Assembly (NCBI GenBank): GCA_009774465.1
Contig: VSNT01000007.1
Location: 24,979 to 56,353, forward strand
Source: Lachnospiraceae bacterium
GTDB taxonomy: Bacteria > Bacillota_A > Clostridia > Lachnospirales > Lachnospiraceae
Length of the DNA stretch: 31,375 bases
Direction: 5' to 3'
Shown here piece after piece: positions 13,994 to 22,019 of the stretch. Positions within the stretch are counted from its first letter, which is position 1. Every line of letters begins with the position of its first letter. Below the pieces are notes generated by a model. The model was not told the origin of the DNA and did not search any database. It worked only from the letters and a program-made list of their open reading frames with translations. Both the position numbers and the translations under genes were made by a program.

Positions 13994-15089
13994 AATACTG
14001 CAGATAATCTTCCGTATCCTCTTCTATGATTCTGCTGAATTCCTTTACTTCCTTAGATGGTTCATAATTTTCTTCATCATAAAGCATCTGATGGAGCTTG
14101 ACAACATTATCTTCCAGGGAAGTAGGTACCACGCAGGAGCCTTCCGTCCTGATCGTACCGCCATTTCTCATCCCTTCAAAAGGAAAACCATCACTTACAG
14201 TCACCTGAAAATCAGCCAGTACCCCAAGCATGGAAATAATGTCTTCAATATCAAGTGATGTCTGTACATTGGGGAGTACTGCGTTCACAGCCTCTGTCAA
14301 TGTGCTTATGGAAGCTGTCTTTCCTTTTTCCATCATGGCTGTTAATAAATCTCTCTGCCTTTCGGCACGTCTGAAATCATCCCCGCCGCCATAACGAATC
14401 CGGCAGTAGGCCGTAGCCTGGAGCCCGTTTAAATTCTGCATTCCTGCTGTAGTTACAGGGGTATATTCTATTCCCATTTCTGCTGCCATTGTGCTTTGAT
14501 AATTGTTCAAATGAATCATTTCCGTTTCCGTAATATCCATTTCAACACCGCCTAATGCATCCACAGCTTTCATCAGTCCTTCAAAACCTACCGTCACATA
14601 ATCAGTCACATATAAATCGGTATTTGTGTTAATCATGCCAATGGCCTGTTCCGGACCGCCTCTTGCATATGCCGCATTACATTTTTTGTAAACATCATTT
14701 CCCAAATTCAGATAAGTATCCCTGTATATGGAGATCAGCCTTACCTCATGGGTGTCCATATTGACAGAGCAGATCATAATGGTATCACTTCTGTTTCCTT
14801 TTCCCAGACTGCCATCCCGGGCATCTACTCCAAAAAACGCCACATTGATAACCCCTGTATAGACACTGTCCTGACCTACTTCTTCTGTTTCTTCAATCTT
14901 TACTTTTACCTCTTCATTGACGGCAATATTTTCTCTTTGAAGATTATCTTTAACCGCACCGCCTTCTTTATCAGTTGCCTTAAGAGTAATGTATAAAACA
15001 CAGGCCGCTGCCGCAAGCACAACAAACTCCAGAATAAATAATGGAATGTGTCTGATCCATTTTTTCTTTTCCATTCTTTTCTTTTGCAC
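13992..15089 (-). CDS. LytR-CpsA-Psr (LCP) family cell-wall protein
   Basis: The product is 365 residues. LCP proteins transfer undecaprenyl-linked glycopolymers to peptidoglycan outside the membrane. There is a basic N-terminus (KKRMEKKKWIRH), one membrane helix at about 15-35, and an LCP domain at about 78-300. Visible motifs are GNRSDTIMI, LISIYRDTYL (family Arg-Asp), GGVEMDI and YCRIRYGGGDDFRRAERQRDLL, where the conserved arginines bind the pyrophosphate lipid. The start is taken at GTG 15089; ATG 15074 is possible but has only a poor ribosome-binding site. AGGAGG lies 30 bases before the GTG, separated by a 7-bp hairpin that would bring it near. A promoter of its own sits at 15227-15255, downstream of radA. 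Confidence 0.9.
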   Translation of the reverse strand: MQKKRMEKKKWIRHIPLFILEFVVLAAAACVLYITLKATDKEGGAVKDNLQRENIAVNEEVKVKIEETEEVGQDSVYTGVINVAFFGVDARDGSLGKGNRSDTIMICSVNMDTHEVRLISIYRDTYLNLGNDVYKKCNAAYARGGPEQAIGMINTNTDLYVTDYVTVGFEGLMKAVDALGGVEMDITETEMIHLNNYQSTMAAEMGIEYTPVTTAGMQNLNGLQATAYCRIRYGGGDDFRRAERQRDLLTAMMEKGKTASISTLTEAVNAVLPNVQTSLDIEDIISMLGVLADFQVTVSDGFPFEGMRNGGTIRTEGSCVVPTSLEDNVVKLHQMLYDEENYEPSKEVKEFSRIIEEDTEDYLQY

Positions 15090-15125
15090 ATTGCAGGTAT
15101 GTCTGCAATACTGCGTATACCTCCT
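15090..15125 (-). promoter_or_regulatory. Ribosome-binding site separated from the GTG start by a hairpin
   Basis: AGGAGG (15120-15125 as CCTCCT on plus) is followed by 10 bases and then ATTGCAG/CTGCAAT, a perfect 7-bp stem with a 6-base loop (15090-15109) that ends at the GTG codon. Folding would shorten the effective spacing to about 10 bases. Confidence 0.45.
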
Positions 15126-15167
15126 TTAGCCTTTTGTATAAGCAAAGTTTATTATTCCCCATATATA

Positions 15168-15186
15168 TCGCAGGTATTGCCTGCGA
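15168..15186 (-). promoter_or_regulatory. Leader hairpin upstream of the LCP gene
   Basis: TCGCAGG (15168-15174) and CCTGCGA (15180-15186) form a perfect 7-bp stem with a 5-base loop, lying in the predicted LCP mRNA leader. It has no T-run, so it is not an obvious terminator. Confidence 0.35.
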
Positions 15187-15226
15187 CACTGCCAAAATAC
15201 AAAGTAAGAAAATTTATTTTCATACT

Positions 15227-15255
15227 ATCTTACCATAAAATATTCAATTTGAATA
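15227..15255 (-). promoter_or_regulatory. LCP gene promoter with overlapping palindrome
   Basis: An extended -10, TGGTAAGAT, places TAAGAT at 15227-15232. At the -35 position lies the perfect palindrome TATTCAATTTGAATA (15241-15255), which may be an operator, since the -35 itself (TATTCA) is poor. The 16-mer at 15226-15241 is identical to 9590-9605. Confidence 0.5.
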
Positions 15256-15297
15256 CTTTATTTTCATTTCCTGGTCCGTTTTCCGGCAAACTGCTGT

Positions 15298-16671
15298 CTA
15301 CAAAAGGTTCATTGCATCCTTTACTGTCTTAACTCCTGTTATTTTAATATCTTTTATTTCCTTTACGCTTTCCAGACATACTGACGGAATCACACAGGAA
15401 GTAAAACCAAGTTTTCTGGCTTCCTGTACCCTCGCCTGTATCTGACTTACCGCACGCACTTCACCGCTTAATCCCACTTCGCCTATGGCAATCATTTTAT
15501 TATCAATGCTTTTATTTTTAAAGCTGGAAACGACAGCCATTGCAATTCCAAGGTCAATTGCCGGCTCTGTGATCCTGATTCCGCCTGCAATGTTCACATA
15601 GGCATCACAGTTTCCAAGTGCAAGCCCCAGTCTTTTTTCCAAAACAGCAATCAAAAGGTTTACCCGGTTAAAATCCGTTCCAATGGTCTGCCGCCTTGGA
15701 ATGCCAAAGCTTGTATGACACACAAGAGCCTGTATTTCAATCAACATGGGACGGGTTCCTTCCATAGAGCATACAACAATAGAGCCGCTTGCCTCCTCCG
15801 GTTTGCCGCTTAGCATAAATTCGGACGGATTCATTACTTCTCTAAGTCCCGCCGCTTCCATTTCAAAAACTCCAATCTCATTGGTGGAGCCAAACCGGTT
15901 CTTGACACCTCTTAAAATACGGTAAGAGGCATGTCTGTCCCCTTCAAAATATAAAACAGCATCTACCATATGTTCTAAAACTCTTGGGCCTGCCACAGTT
16001 CCCTCTTTAGTCACATGTCCAACAATAAAAATAGAAACGCCAAGTCCCTTTGCAAGCTGAAGAAACACTGCAGTTGATTCCCTTACCTGGGAAACACTGC
16101 CCGGTGCAGAGGAAATCCCGTCCTTATACATAGTCTGAATGGAATCAATCACAACCACTTCCGGCACCTGACTGCGAATGGCTTCCTCTATGGTTTCCAA
16201 GCTGGTCTCACACAAAAGCAGCATATTTTTTGAAAAGCTGCCAATACGGTCCGCCCGTATTTTAATCTGGGTTCCCGATTCTTCTCCGGAGATATATAGC
16301 ACCTTATGACCGGCATCCGCCAGATTTCTGCACACCTGCAAAAGCAGAGTCGACTTTCCGATTCCCGGATCTCCTCCTACCAAAGTAAGCGAACCCTGCA
16401 CAATCCCGCCGCCTAACACCCTGTCCAATTCTCCAATTCCGGTGAGAATCTTATCCTCATCTTTAATTGTAATTTCGGACAGTACACGGGGCTGTGCCTT
16501 TTCCTTAATCTGCTTGCGCGCTCCCATCCCGCTTTTTATTTCTGCTGTGCTGACCGTCTCTTCCACAAAAGTATTCCACTGCCTGCATCCCGGACACTGT
16601 CCCATCCATTTGGAGGATTCGTATCCACAGCTCTGACAGTAAAATACTGATGTTGTCTTTCCTTTTGCCAT
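15298..16671 (-). CDS. radA: DNA repair protein RadA
   Basis: RadA (Sms) is a RecA-like ATPase and helicase acting on branched recombination intermediates. The product is 457 residues. A four-cysteine zinc finger CQSCGYESSKWMGQCPGC lies at about 11-28, Walker A GDPGIGKST at about 98-106, Walker B VVVIDSIQT, the RadA-specific KNRFG motif at about 257-261, and a C-terminal Lon-protease-like domain without protease function. The start ATG 16671 has AAAGGAAAAAGAAG upstream. It follows a small unknown gene ended by a terminator. clpC lies further upstream, the usual clpC-radA neighbourhood of Firmicutes. Confidence 0.96.
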   Translation of the reverse strand: MAKGKTTSVFYCQSCGYESSKWMGQCPGCRQWNTFVEETVSTAEIKSGMGARKQIKEKAQPRVLSEITIKDEDKILTGIGELDRVLGGGIVQGSLTLVGGDPGIGKSTLLLQVCRNLADAGHKVLYISGEESGTQIKIRADRIGSFSKNMLLLCETSLETIEEAIRSQVPEVVVIDSIQTMYKDGISSAPGSVSQVRESTAVFLQLAKGLGVSIFIVGHVTKEGTVAGPRVLEHMVDAVLYFEGDRHASYRILRGVKNRFGSTNEIGVFEMEAAGLREVMNPSEFMLSGKPEEASGSIVVCSMEGTRPMLIEIQALVCHTSFGIPRRQTIGTDFNRVNLLIAVLEKRLGLALGNCDAYVNIAGGIRITEPAIDLGIAMAVVSSFKNKSIDNKMIAIGEVGLSGEVRAVSQIQARVQEARKLGFTSCVIPSVCLESVKEIKDIKITGVKTVKDAMNLL

Positions 16672-16740
16672 CTTCTTTTTCCTTTTCCCATTGTATCAAG
16701 CGCCTGTAAGCTTCGCAGGACAGCTTATTGATATACAAAG

Positions 16741-16762
16741 CACCGGAGAAAATCTCCGGTGC
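16741..16762 (-). terminator. Intrinsic terminator before radA
   Basis: GCACCGGAGA and TCTCCGGTGC form a perfect stem with a 2-3 base loop just after the small gene ending at 16779, followed on the minus strand by TTTGTAT. The T-run is short, so some read-through into radA is likely, and I see no convincing separate radA promoter. Confidence 0.7.
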
Positions 16763-16778
16763 CGGCATGTTTAAACTT

Positions 16779-17192
16779 TTAGACTTGTCTGACTTTTACA
16801 GGTACTTCCTTATCTTCCTCCAGCTCTACACTCAAGCTCAGTTTTCCGCCAAGACCGGTCCGCATAGTGCCTATGCTCTCATCTCCCACAAATACTTCAT
16901 ATTCCGTATCATCCATAAGGCCTATGGTAATTTGTGCATCTCCGTTTCCTTCTGCGATAAATTCCACTCCTTTTTCACTTTCATGGAATGCAAGAACACT
17001 GGTTCCAGGTACAGACTCATACAAAAACATTCCATTTTTCTCAAGCTTGGTCATTGCCTGATAAGTCTTAACCTTAAGAATATCCCCCTCGTGCTCGAAA
17101 TCTTCTACTTTCGCCTTTTGCTGCAACTTATGATTGCCAAAACTGATCGCACCATCCGTCTCGCTGCGAAGCAATTCTACTACTACTGCCAT
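16779..17192 (-). CDS. Small beta-rich protein of unknown function
   Basis: The protein is 137 residues from MAVVVELLRSE at 17192, supported by AGGAGG 9 bases upstream; a longer frame from 17234 would start in the promoter. It has no signal peptide or membrane segment. The sequence alternates short beta-like strands (FGNHKLQQKAKVEDFEH, GDILKVKTY, MFLYESVPGTSVLAFH, AQITIGLMDDTEYEVFVG, LGGKLSLSVEL) and is acidic. Homologues in Lachnospiraceae have, as I recall, been labelled 'endosialidase' automatically, but no glycosidase motif is visible and I would not use that name. It has its own promoter and terminator between clpC and radA. Confidence 0.8.
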   Translation of the reverse strand: MAVVVELLRSETDGAISFGNHKLQQKAKVEDFEHEGDILKVKTYQAMTKLEKNGMFLYESVPGTSVLAFHESEKGVEFIAEGNGDAQITIGLMDDTEYEVFVGDESIGTMRTGLGGKLSLSVELEEDKEVPVKVRQV

Positions 17193-17225
17193 CTGTATTT
17201 CCTCCTGATAGTTTGTAGCTACAGT

Positions 17226-17254
17226 ATAATACAAATTGCACTGTTTTTCTACAA
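17226..17254 (-). promoter_or_regulatory. Promoter of the small beta-rich gene
   Basis: TTGTAG (17249-17254) and TATTAT (17226-17231) are 17 bases apart on the minus strand. The palindrome TGTAGCTACA (17214-17223) lies at about the transcription start and could be an operator. Confidence 0.5.
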
Positions 17255-17261
17255 AATCTTA

Positions 17262-19709
17262 TTATTTTTTTGTTGTAAATGTTACTTTTCCTTCCCGGTA
17301 TCCGGCTGTCACCTTATCCCCCCGCAAAATGCGGCCTTCCAGTATTTCTTCGGCAAGTTTGTCCTCAACCACATTCTGAATCGCTCTCTTTAACGGCCTT
17401 GCCCCCATCTTATCATCCGAATAAGTACTGACAATGTGTTCTCTTAATGCGCTGCTTAAAGACAGCCTGATCTGCATCTGTTTTTCACATCTTTCCGCCA
17501 GATTATCTGCAAGAAGATTTATAATCTCATGCATTTCCTTATCCGTAAGCGGCTGGAATACCATAATTTCATCAATACGATTGATGAACTCCGGTTTAAA
17601 AAGCCTTTTTACTTCTTCCATCACTCCGGCTTTCATTTTCTCGTAATCCTGTTCCCTGGTTGTTTCCGCAAAGAAACCGAGATTCTTAGGTGCAATAATT
17701 CTCTGTGCTCCGGCATTTGATGTCATAATAAGTATGGTATTTTTAAAGCTGACCTTTCTGCCCTTGGAATCTGTAATATGCCCGTCATCCAATACCTGTA
17801 AAAGCACATTAAACACATCCTGATGTGCCTTTTCAATTTCATCAAACAATACCACTGAGTAGGGATTTTTACGAACCTTTTCACTTAATTGGCCTCCCTC
17901 CTCAAAACCAACATAGCCCGGAGGCGAGCCTATCATTTTTGATACCGAATGGCCTTCCATGTATTCTGACATATCCACACGGATCAAAGCACTTTCAGAA
18001 CCAAACATGGCCTCTGCAAGAGCCTTGCTCAGTTCGGTCTTTCCCACACCGGTAGGCCCTAAAAAGAGAAATGAGCCAATGGGCCTGTTGGGATCCTGCA
18101 GGCCGACTCTTCCTCTTCGAATCGCCCGTGATACGGCTGAAACTGCCGCTTCCTGGCCAATCACCCTCTTATGGAGAATCTTTTCCAGTTTAAGCAGTCT
18201 TTCGCTTTCCTTCTCTGTCAATTTTTTCACAGGAATTTTCGTCCAGGAAGCCACTACTTCTGCAATTTCATTTTCTCCTACAGCTAAACCGCTTTCCGCC
18301 TGCTCTTTTCGTATTTTTTCTTTGGTGCGCTCATATTTCTTTATCAGCTTTTCCTGTTCTGCCCTGACCAAAGCAGCTTTTTCCAGATTCTGCTCCTTAA
18401 GGCACTGCTCCACTTCCTCATCAATCTGTGAAATCCGCTCCGCCATTTCCTTTAATTTTTCAGGCGTATGCATGTTTTTAAGCCGGAGGGCGGAAGCTGC
18501 CTCATCAATCAGATCAATTGCCTTATCCGGAAGATTTCTGTCATTAATATATCTTTGGGACAACTGTACCGCAGCCTGAATCGCCTCATCTGTAATAGTC
18601 ACCTTATGATGCTCTTCATATTTAGGCGCCACTCCCTTAAGAATATTTACCGCTTCCTGCATAGAAGGCTCTTCTACGTAAACCGATTGAAAGCGTCTCT
18701 CCAAAGCAGCATCCTTTTCCACATATTTATGATATTCCGCCACTGTAGTGGCTCCGATTAACTGCAGTTCACCTCTTGCCAGCGAAGGCTTTAAAATATT
18801 TGATGCATCAATTGCCCCTTCTGCGCCGCCGGCTCCAATGATGGTATGCATTTCATCCAAAAAGAGAATTACATTTCCATCCTCCTGTACTTCGCGAATC
18901 ACTCTTTTGATTCTCTCTTCAAATTCTCCCCTGTATTTTGATCCTGCCACCATCCCTGAAAGATCAAGGGTAAGCAGCCTTTTGTTCTGCACCGTAGCGG
19001 GCACTTGCCCTGCTACAATGCGCAGGGCAAGACCTTCAACGACAGCAGTTTTCCCTACCCCCGGTTCTCCAATCAGGCAGGGATTATTTTTTGTTCTGCG
19101 GCTTAAAATTTCAATCACCCGCTTAATTTCACTTTCCCTTCCAATCACAGGATCCAGGTTTCCTGCCGCTGCAAGCGCTGTAAGATCTCTGCTGTACTGC
19201 TCCAGCGTTGACGTCTGCCTGCTCTTTTTATTTTGCTTTTTGCCCAGGTCTTCTTTGTACAGTCCTCCGTTTTCTCCCATTGCTACCAGCGTGTCTACAT
19301 ACAGCTTTTGAACGGACATTCCCAGGGTATTAAGCAGACGCACCGCCACATTTTCACCGCCTTTTAATAATGCCAGAAAAATGTGCTCTGTTCCGGTTTT
19401 TTCAGCGTCAAAACGATCCGCCTGTCTGTGTGCTTCTTCCAAAACCTCCTGGGCTCTGGGAGAATATCCTTCCCGCTCTTTTACAGATACTGTCGTTTCC
19501 GGGACGATCAGCTCTTTTATCATTTCCATGATTTTTTCTTCATCAGCGCCATTTTCCTCCAGCACTCTGGCTGCAACTCCGGTCTTTTCCTTTAACAGCC
19601 CTACCAGAATATGCTCCGTCCCTATATATCCGGCGTACATCCTTCCTGCTGCCTTCTTTGCCAGCATTAACGCTGTCTTTGCCTTATCCGTAAAACCACC
19701 TGACTGCAT
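17262..19709 (-). CDS. clpC: ATP-dependent Clp protease ATPase subunit ClpC
   Basis: ClpC is a Hsp100 unfoldase that feeds substrates to ClpP. The product is 815 residues from MQSGGFTDKAK at 19709, with GGAGG 9 bases upstream; a frame extending to 19796 would overlap the regulator gene. It has an N-terminal double Clp-N repeat (about 1-145), AAA-1 with GEPGVGKT, a middle coiled region with a UVR-like stretch (EQCLKEQNLEKAALVRAEQEK), AAA-2 with GPTGVGKT, and a C-terminal D2-small domain. It starts 1 base after the GntR regulator stop, so the two are coupled. The usual ctsR-mcsA-mcsB genes are absent here. Confidence 0.96.
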   Translation of the reverse strand: MQSGGFTDKAKTALMLAKKAAGRMYAGYIGTEHILVGLLKEKTGVAARVLEENGADEEKIMEMIKELIVPETTVSVKEREGYSPRAQEVLEEAHRQADRFDAEKTGTEHIFLALLKGGENVAVRLLNTLGMSVQKLYVDTLVAMGENGGLYKEDLGKKQNKKSRQTSTLEQYSRDLTALAAAGNLDPVIGRESEIKRVIEILSRRTKNNPCLIGEPGVGKTAVVEGLALRIVAGQVPATVQNKRLLTLDLSGMVAGSKYRGEFEERIKRVIREVQEDGNVILFLDEMHTIIGAGGAEGAIDASNILKPSLARGELQLIGATTVAEYHKYVEKDAALERRFQSVYVEEPSMQEAVNILKGVAPKYEEHHKVTITDEAIQAAVQLSQRYINDRNLPDKAIDLIDEAASALRLKNMHTPEKLKEMAERISQIDEEVEQCLKEQNLEKAALVRAEQEKLIKKYERTKEKIRKEQAESGLAVGENEIAEVVASWTKIPVKKLTEKESERLLKLEKILHKRVIGQEAAVSAVSRAIRRGRVGLQDPNRPIGSFLFLGPTGVGKTELSKALAEAMFGSESALIRVDMSEYMEGHSVSKMIGSPPGYVGFEEGGQLSEKVRKNPYSVVLFDEIEKAHQDVFNVLLQVLDDGHITDSKGRKVSFKNTILIMTSNAGAQRIIAPKNLGFFAETTREQDYEKMKAGVMEEVKRLFKPEFINRIDEIMVFQPLTDKEMHEIINLLADNLAERCEKQMQIRLSLSSALREHIVSTYSDDKMGARPLKRAIQNVVEDKLAEEILEGRILRGDKVTAGYREGKVTFTTKK

Positions 19710-19710
19710 T

Positions 19711-20085
19711 TTAAATTCCTCCAAATTCTCTATATACTTCGTCCACCACCCGGTACACTTCCTCCCTGGAAATCCCTTTACAGATTCCTTTTGCAAGAAT
19801 TACCCGTAATTCATCATTCATTTCTTCCAGACATCTTAATTTATCAATGTCCAGTGCAATTACAGCGCCCTTTCTCCGATCCACCTTTAAAAAGCCTTCC
19901 TGTTTTAATACAGTGTAAGCTTTGTTAACCGTGTGCATATTAATGCCGATATCATCCGCTAACTGCCTGACGGATGGCAGTGCATCTCCTTCCTGAATCT
20001 GCTCTGCTGCAATTCCTAAAATAATCTGATTACGAAGCTGTAGATATAACGCCTCATCACTATTAAAATCCACTTCAATTATCAT
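19711..20085 (-). CDS. GntR-family (YtrA-type) regulator upstream of clpC
   Basis: The protein is 124 residues from MIIEVDFNSDE at 20085. AAAGGA lies 7 bases before this ATG, whereas the in-frame ATG at 20091 is almost inside the ribosome-binding site. The N-terminal winged helix (about 10-75) reads ALYLQLRNQIILGIAAEQIQEGDALPSVRQLADDIGINMHTVNKAY, the GntR signature. Only about 45 residues follow, as in the short YtrA subfamily. These normally control ABC transporters, but here the regulator is coupled to clpC. It may be an autoregulator that takes the place of CtsR. That function is inference. Confidence 0.92.
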   Translation of the reverse strand: MIIEVDFNSDEALYLQLRNQIILGIAAEQIQEGDALPSVRQLADDIGINMHTVNKAYTVLKQEGFLKVDRRKGAVIALDIDKLRCLEEMNDELRVILAKGICKGISREEVYRVVDEVYREFGGI

Positions 20086-20100
20086 ATGCATATCCTTTAA

Positions 20101-20124
20101 GAGGAATAGCTGACGCTATTCCTC
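20101..20124 (-). promoter_or_regulatory. Intergenic hairpin before the GntR-clpC genes
   Basis: GAGGAATAGC (20101-20110) and GCTATTCCTC (20115-20124) make a perfect 10-bp stem with a TGAC loop. On the minus strand the 5' arm includes most of an AGGAGG, and the real ribosome-binding site AAAGGA follows directly. There is no T-run. It may be an operator for the GntR protein, an mRNA-stability hairpin or a processing site. Confidence 0.5.
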
Positions 20125-20131
20125 CTTATAC

Positions 20132-21520
20132 TTACAGGTCTTTATCATCCATGTTTAAAAATTCAAATTCAAATTCGTCATCATCCACCAGAAAATTTTG
20201 GGGTTTTCTTGCAACCGGCTTCTTAACCGGTTCCTTCTTTTCCGCCGCATACAATTCCTTCTCTTCCTTTGCGCGGGGCCTGCCGGATCTTACAGGACGT
20301 TCTGCTGTTCCTGAAGCCGCCGGCTTTTTCCTTCTGACCGGTGCATCATCCTCTTCTTCTGCCTGCTTTTTCACACGCTTCTTTACAGGAGGTTCTTCCT
20401 CTTCTTCTGTGCGTCTCCTCACACGTTTCTTCACAGGAGCAGGCTCTTCCTCCTCTTCTTCCTCATCCTCGTCCTCATCATATTCATAAGACAAATCTCT
20501 GACCTTAAAGATTAAAACTGTAATTACAATAAATAAAAGGACAATAACCGCTGCAAGCACAATAATAATTATTTTTCCAGTTTTTATCTGTCCCTGCAGT
20601 TTTTCATTGGACTCCACCACTGCAAGAAGGTTGCTGACACTCTGCTGGTTTCCTGCTATATAGTTATTAAAAAAGTACTCATATTCACCGGATTCATTCT
20701 GTTCATATACAATTTCATAATCCTTATGTTCTTCCTGGGGTGCTTCCGGAGGTGTTTCCCCTGCGCTTTCTTCCGGAGTGCCTTCTGTACCTTCCTCCGG
20801 CGTCTGCTCGGGATTTTCACCACCTTCTGTTCCTTCCGGATTTCCTTCTGTCTGTCCGCCTTCCTGGCTTCCTTCATTGGTGCCTTCACTGGTACTTTCA
20901 CCGGAAGAAGGAGCAGTTAAAGAAGCAAGTACATATCCTTCTATTTTTCTTCCATTGTAGTCACAGGTAATCTGATACCATTTTTTCCCCTGACTGTCAT
21001 TTGCTTCGCCAATCAAAGTAATCGGTGTTCCATTGGGAAGAGAGGTTACCGTATCATGTTGTGTGGATGCTCCGGTACGGACTCTGACATTCGTCTGGGC
21101 ACTGATCACCGCCTGCTGTTCTCCTATTGATGTGGGAACCGTATCAGCAGGTTTTGCGGTAGTTCCGGCATCAGTTGTAATCGTACTTGTCTCACTTACC
21201 GTAATTGTCTCCGTAGTGCTTACACAGTCGCTTCTGATATAACCATATCCGCCCCCCGAGATGGCCACTTTATACCATACAGTTCCTGAGCTGTCCTTGA
21301 CTGCTTCCAGAATATCTATTTTTTTACCTTTTACAGTACTCCCAACCACTTCACTGTCCGTACTCGTTTCCTTACGAATATTAACAGTTTCTGCAGTTAC
21401 CGTACCTTCTGCAGCCAAACTGGTAAATGCAGTCATATAAAATATAACTGCCATAAAAGCCACAGCAGCGATTCCTTTGATCAAGCTGATTTTTTCCATT
21501 CGTATCCTTAACTTCTTCAA
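20132..21520 (-). CDS. Bitopic membrane protein with two extracellular SH3b domains and a charged cytoplasmic tail
   Basis: The protein is 462 residues. A signal peptide (about 1-37, SLAA cleavage) is followed by two bacterial SH3 domains (about 38-100 and 137-203, each with VNIR or NVRVR and a W-Y-K/Q core), a Pro/Glu/Gly/Thr-rich linker to about 268, and a membrane helix at about 313-339. A 120-residue cytoplasmic tail alternates Glu runs with KKRVRRR and KKRVKK repeats and ends in FEFEFLNMDDKDL. SH3b domains usually bind peptidoglycan, so it may link wall and cytoplasm. The start is TTG 21520 with AAGGAG 8 bases upstream; ATG 21499 is a reasonable alternative. It lies between a zinc-ribbon gene and the GntR-clpC pair. 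Confidence 0.85.
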   Translation of the reverse strand: MKKLRIRMEKISLIKGIAAVAFMAVIFYMTAFTSLAAEGTVTAETVNIRKETSTDSEVVGSTVKGKKIDILEAVKDSSGTVWYKVAISGGGYGYIRSDCVSTTETITVSETSTITTDAGTTAKPADTVPTSIGEQQAVISAQTNVRVRTGASTQHDTVTSLPNGTPITLIGEANDSQGKKWYQITCDYNGRKIEGYVLASLTAPSSGESTSEGTNEGSQEGGQTEGNPEGTEGGENPEQTPEEGTEGTPEESAGETPPEAPQEEHKDYEIVYEQNESGEYEYFFNNYIAGNQQSVSNLLAVVESNEKLQGQIKTGKIIIIVLAAVIVLLFIVITVLIFKVRDLSYEYDEDEDEEEEEEEPAPVKKRVRRRTEEEEEPPVKKRVKKQAEEEDDAPVRRKKPAASGTAERPVRSGRPRAKEEKELYAAEKKEPVKKPVARKPQNFLVDDDEFEFEFLNMDDKDL

Positions 21521-21532
21521 TTTACTTTCTCC

Positions 21533-22003
21533 TTATCTTTCTCTTGTATAACGCTTGCTTCCGCGTTCTCCGGTTGTCGCTTCTCCGTAGCCTGTCATTG
21601 TCATGCCTTTCTTTCTTTCCTCCCGTGCCTTGGCTTCCACATCTCTGTGATAGCTTTCCTCACATTTGCTGCAAAGTCGTCCGCTGGTGATACCTTCTCC
21701 ACATATTTCGCACCTTAAATACCCACCCCGGTTATCAATGACCTCAAACCTCTTTTCTTTAATCATCTCCCGGATTGCCTTATGTGATACACCTGTTTCA
21801 CCGGATATCTCCGCTACATTTGCCCCCCTGTGCTTTTCCAGATAATTGCGCACTTTTCCATACTCATCATACTCCAGAGCACCGCACTCTTCACATTGGT
21901 ACTCGCCTATTCCCTTGTAAACCAAAACTCCGCCGCACTTTTCACATAAAGTAGGCCTATCCAACTCTGTTTGAAGCAGTTTTTTCCGCATTTTTTCTGC
22001 CAT
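21533..22003 (-). CDS. Zinc-ribbon and helix-turn-helix protein, YvyF-like
   Basis: The protein is 156 residues. An N-terminal zinc ribbon (CEKCGG...CEECGA, about 20-40) is followed by an HTH-like segment (NVAEISGETGVSHKAIREMIKEKRFEV, about 62-90), a second ribbon (CEICGE...CSKCEE, about 97-114) and a basic tail. The order matches the YvyF/TIGR03826 family, named for flagellar operons in Bacillus, from memory. No flagellar genes are nearby; it sits between purD and the SH3b protein, in what looks like one operon. GGGGGA precedes the ATG. A DNA- or RNA-binding regulatory role is plausible. Confidence 0.82.
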   Translation of the reverse strand: MAEKMRKKLLQTELDRPTLCEKCGGVLVYKGIGEYQCEECGALEYDEYGKVRNYLEKHRGANVAEISGETGVSHKAIREMIKEKRFEVIDNRGGYLRCEICGEGITSGRLCSKCEESYHRDVEAKAREERKKGMTMTGYGEATTGERGSKRYTRER

Positions 22004-22019
22004 GCACCCATCCCCCTTC

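Noticed and set aside
16728..17393. 221-codon plus-strand frame
   Set aside because: It covers the antisense of the small gene at 16779-17192, a terminator and a promoter; composition is unlike the real genes.
17959..18579. 206-codon plus-strand frame opposite clpC
   Set aside because: Antisense to the conserved AAA domains of clpC; no start signal.
20151..20489. Ser/Phe-rich 112-codon plus-strand frame
   Set aside because: It is the antisense of the Glu/Lys-rich tail of the SH3b protein; low-complexity shadow.
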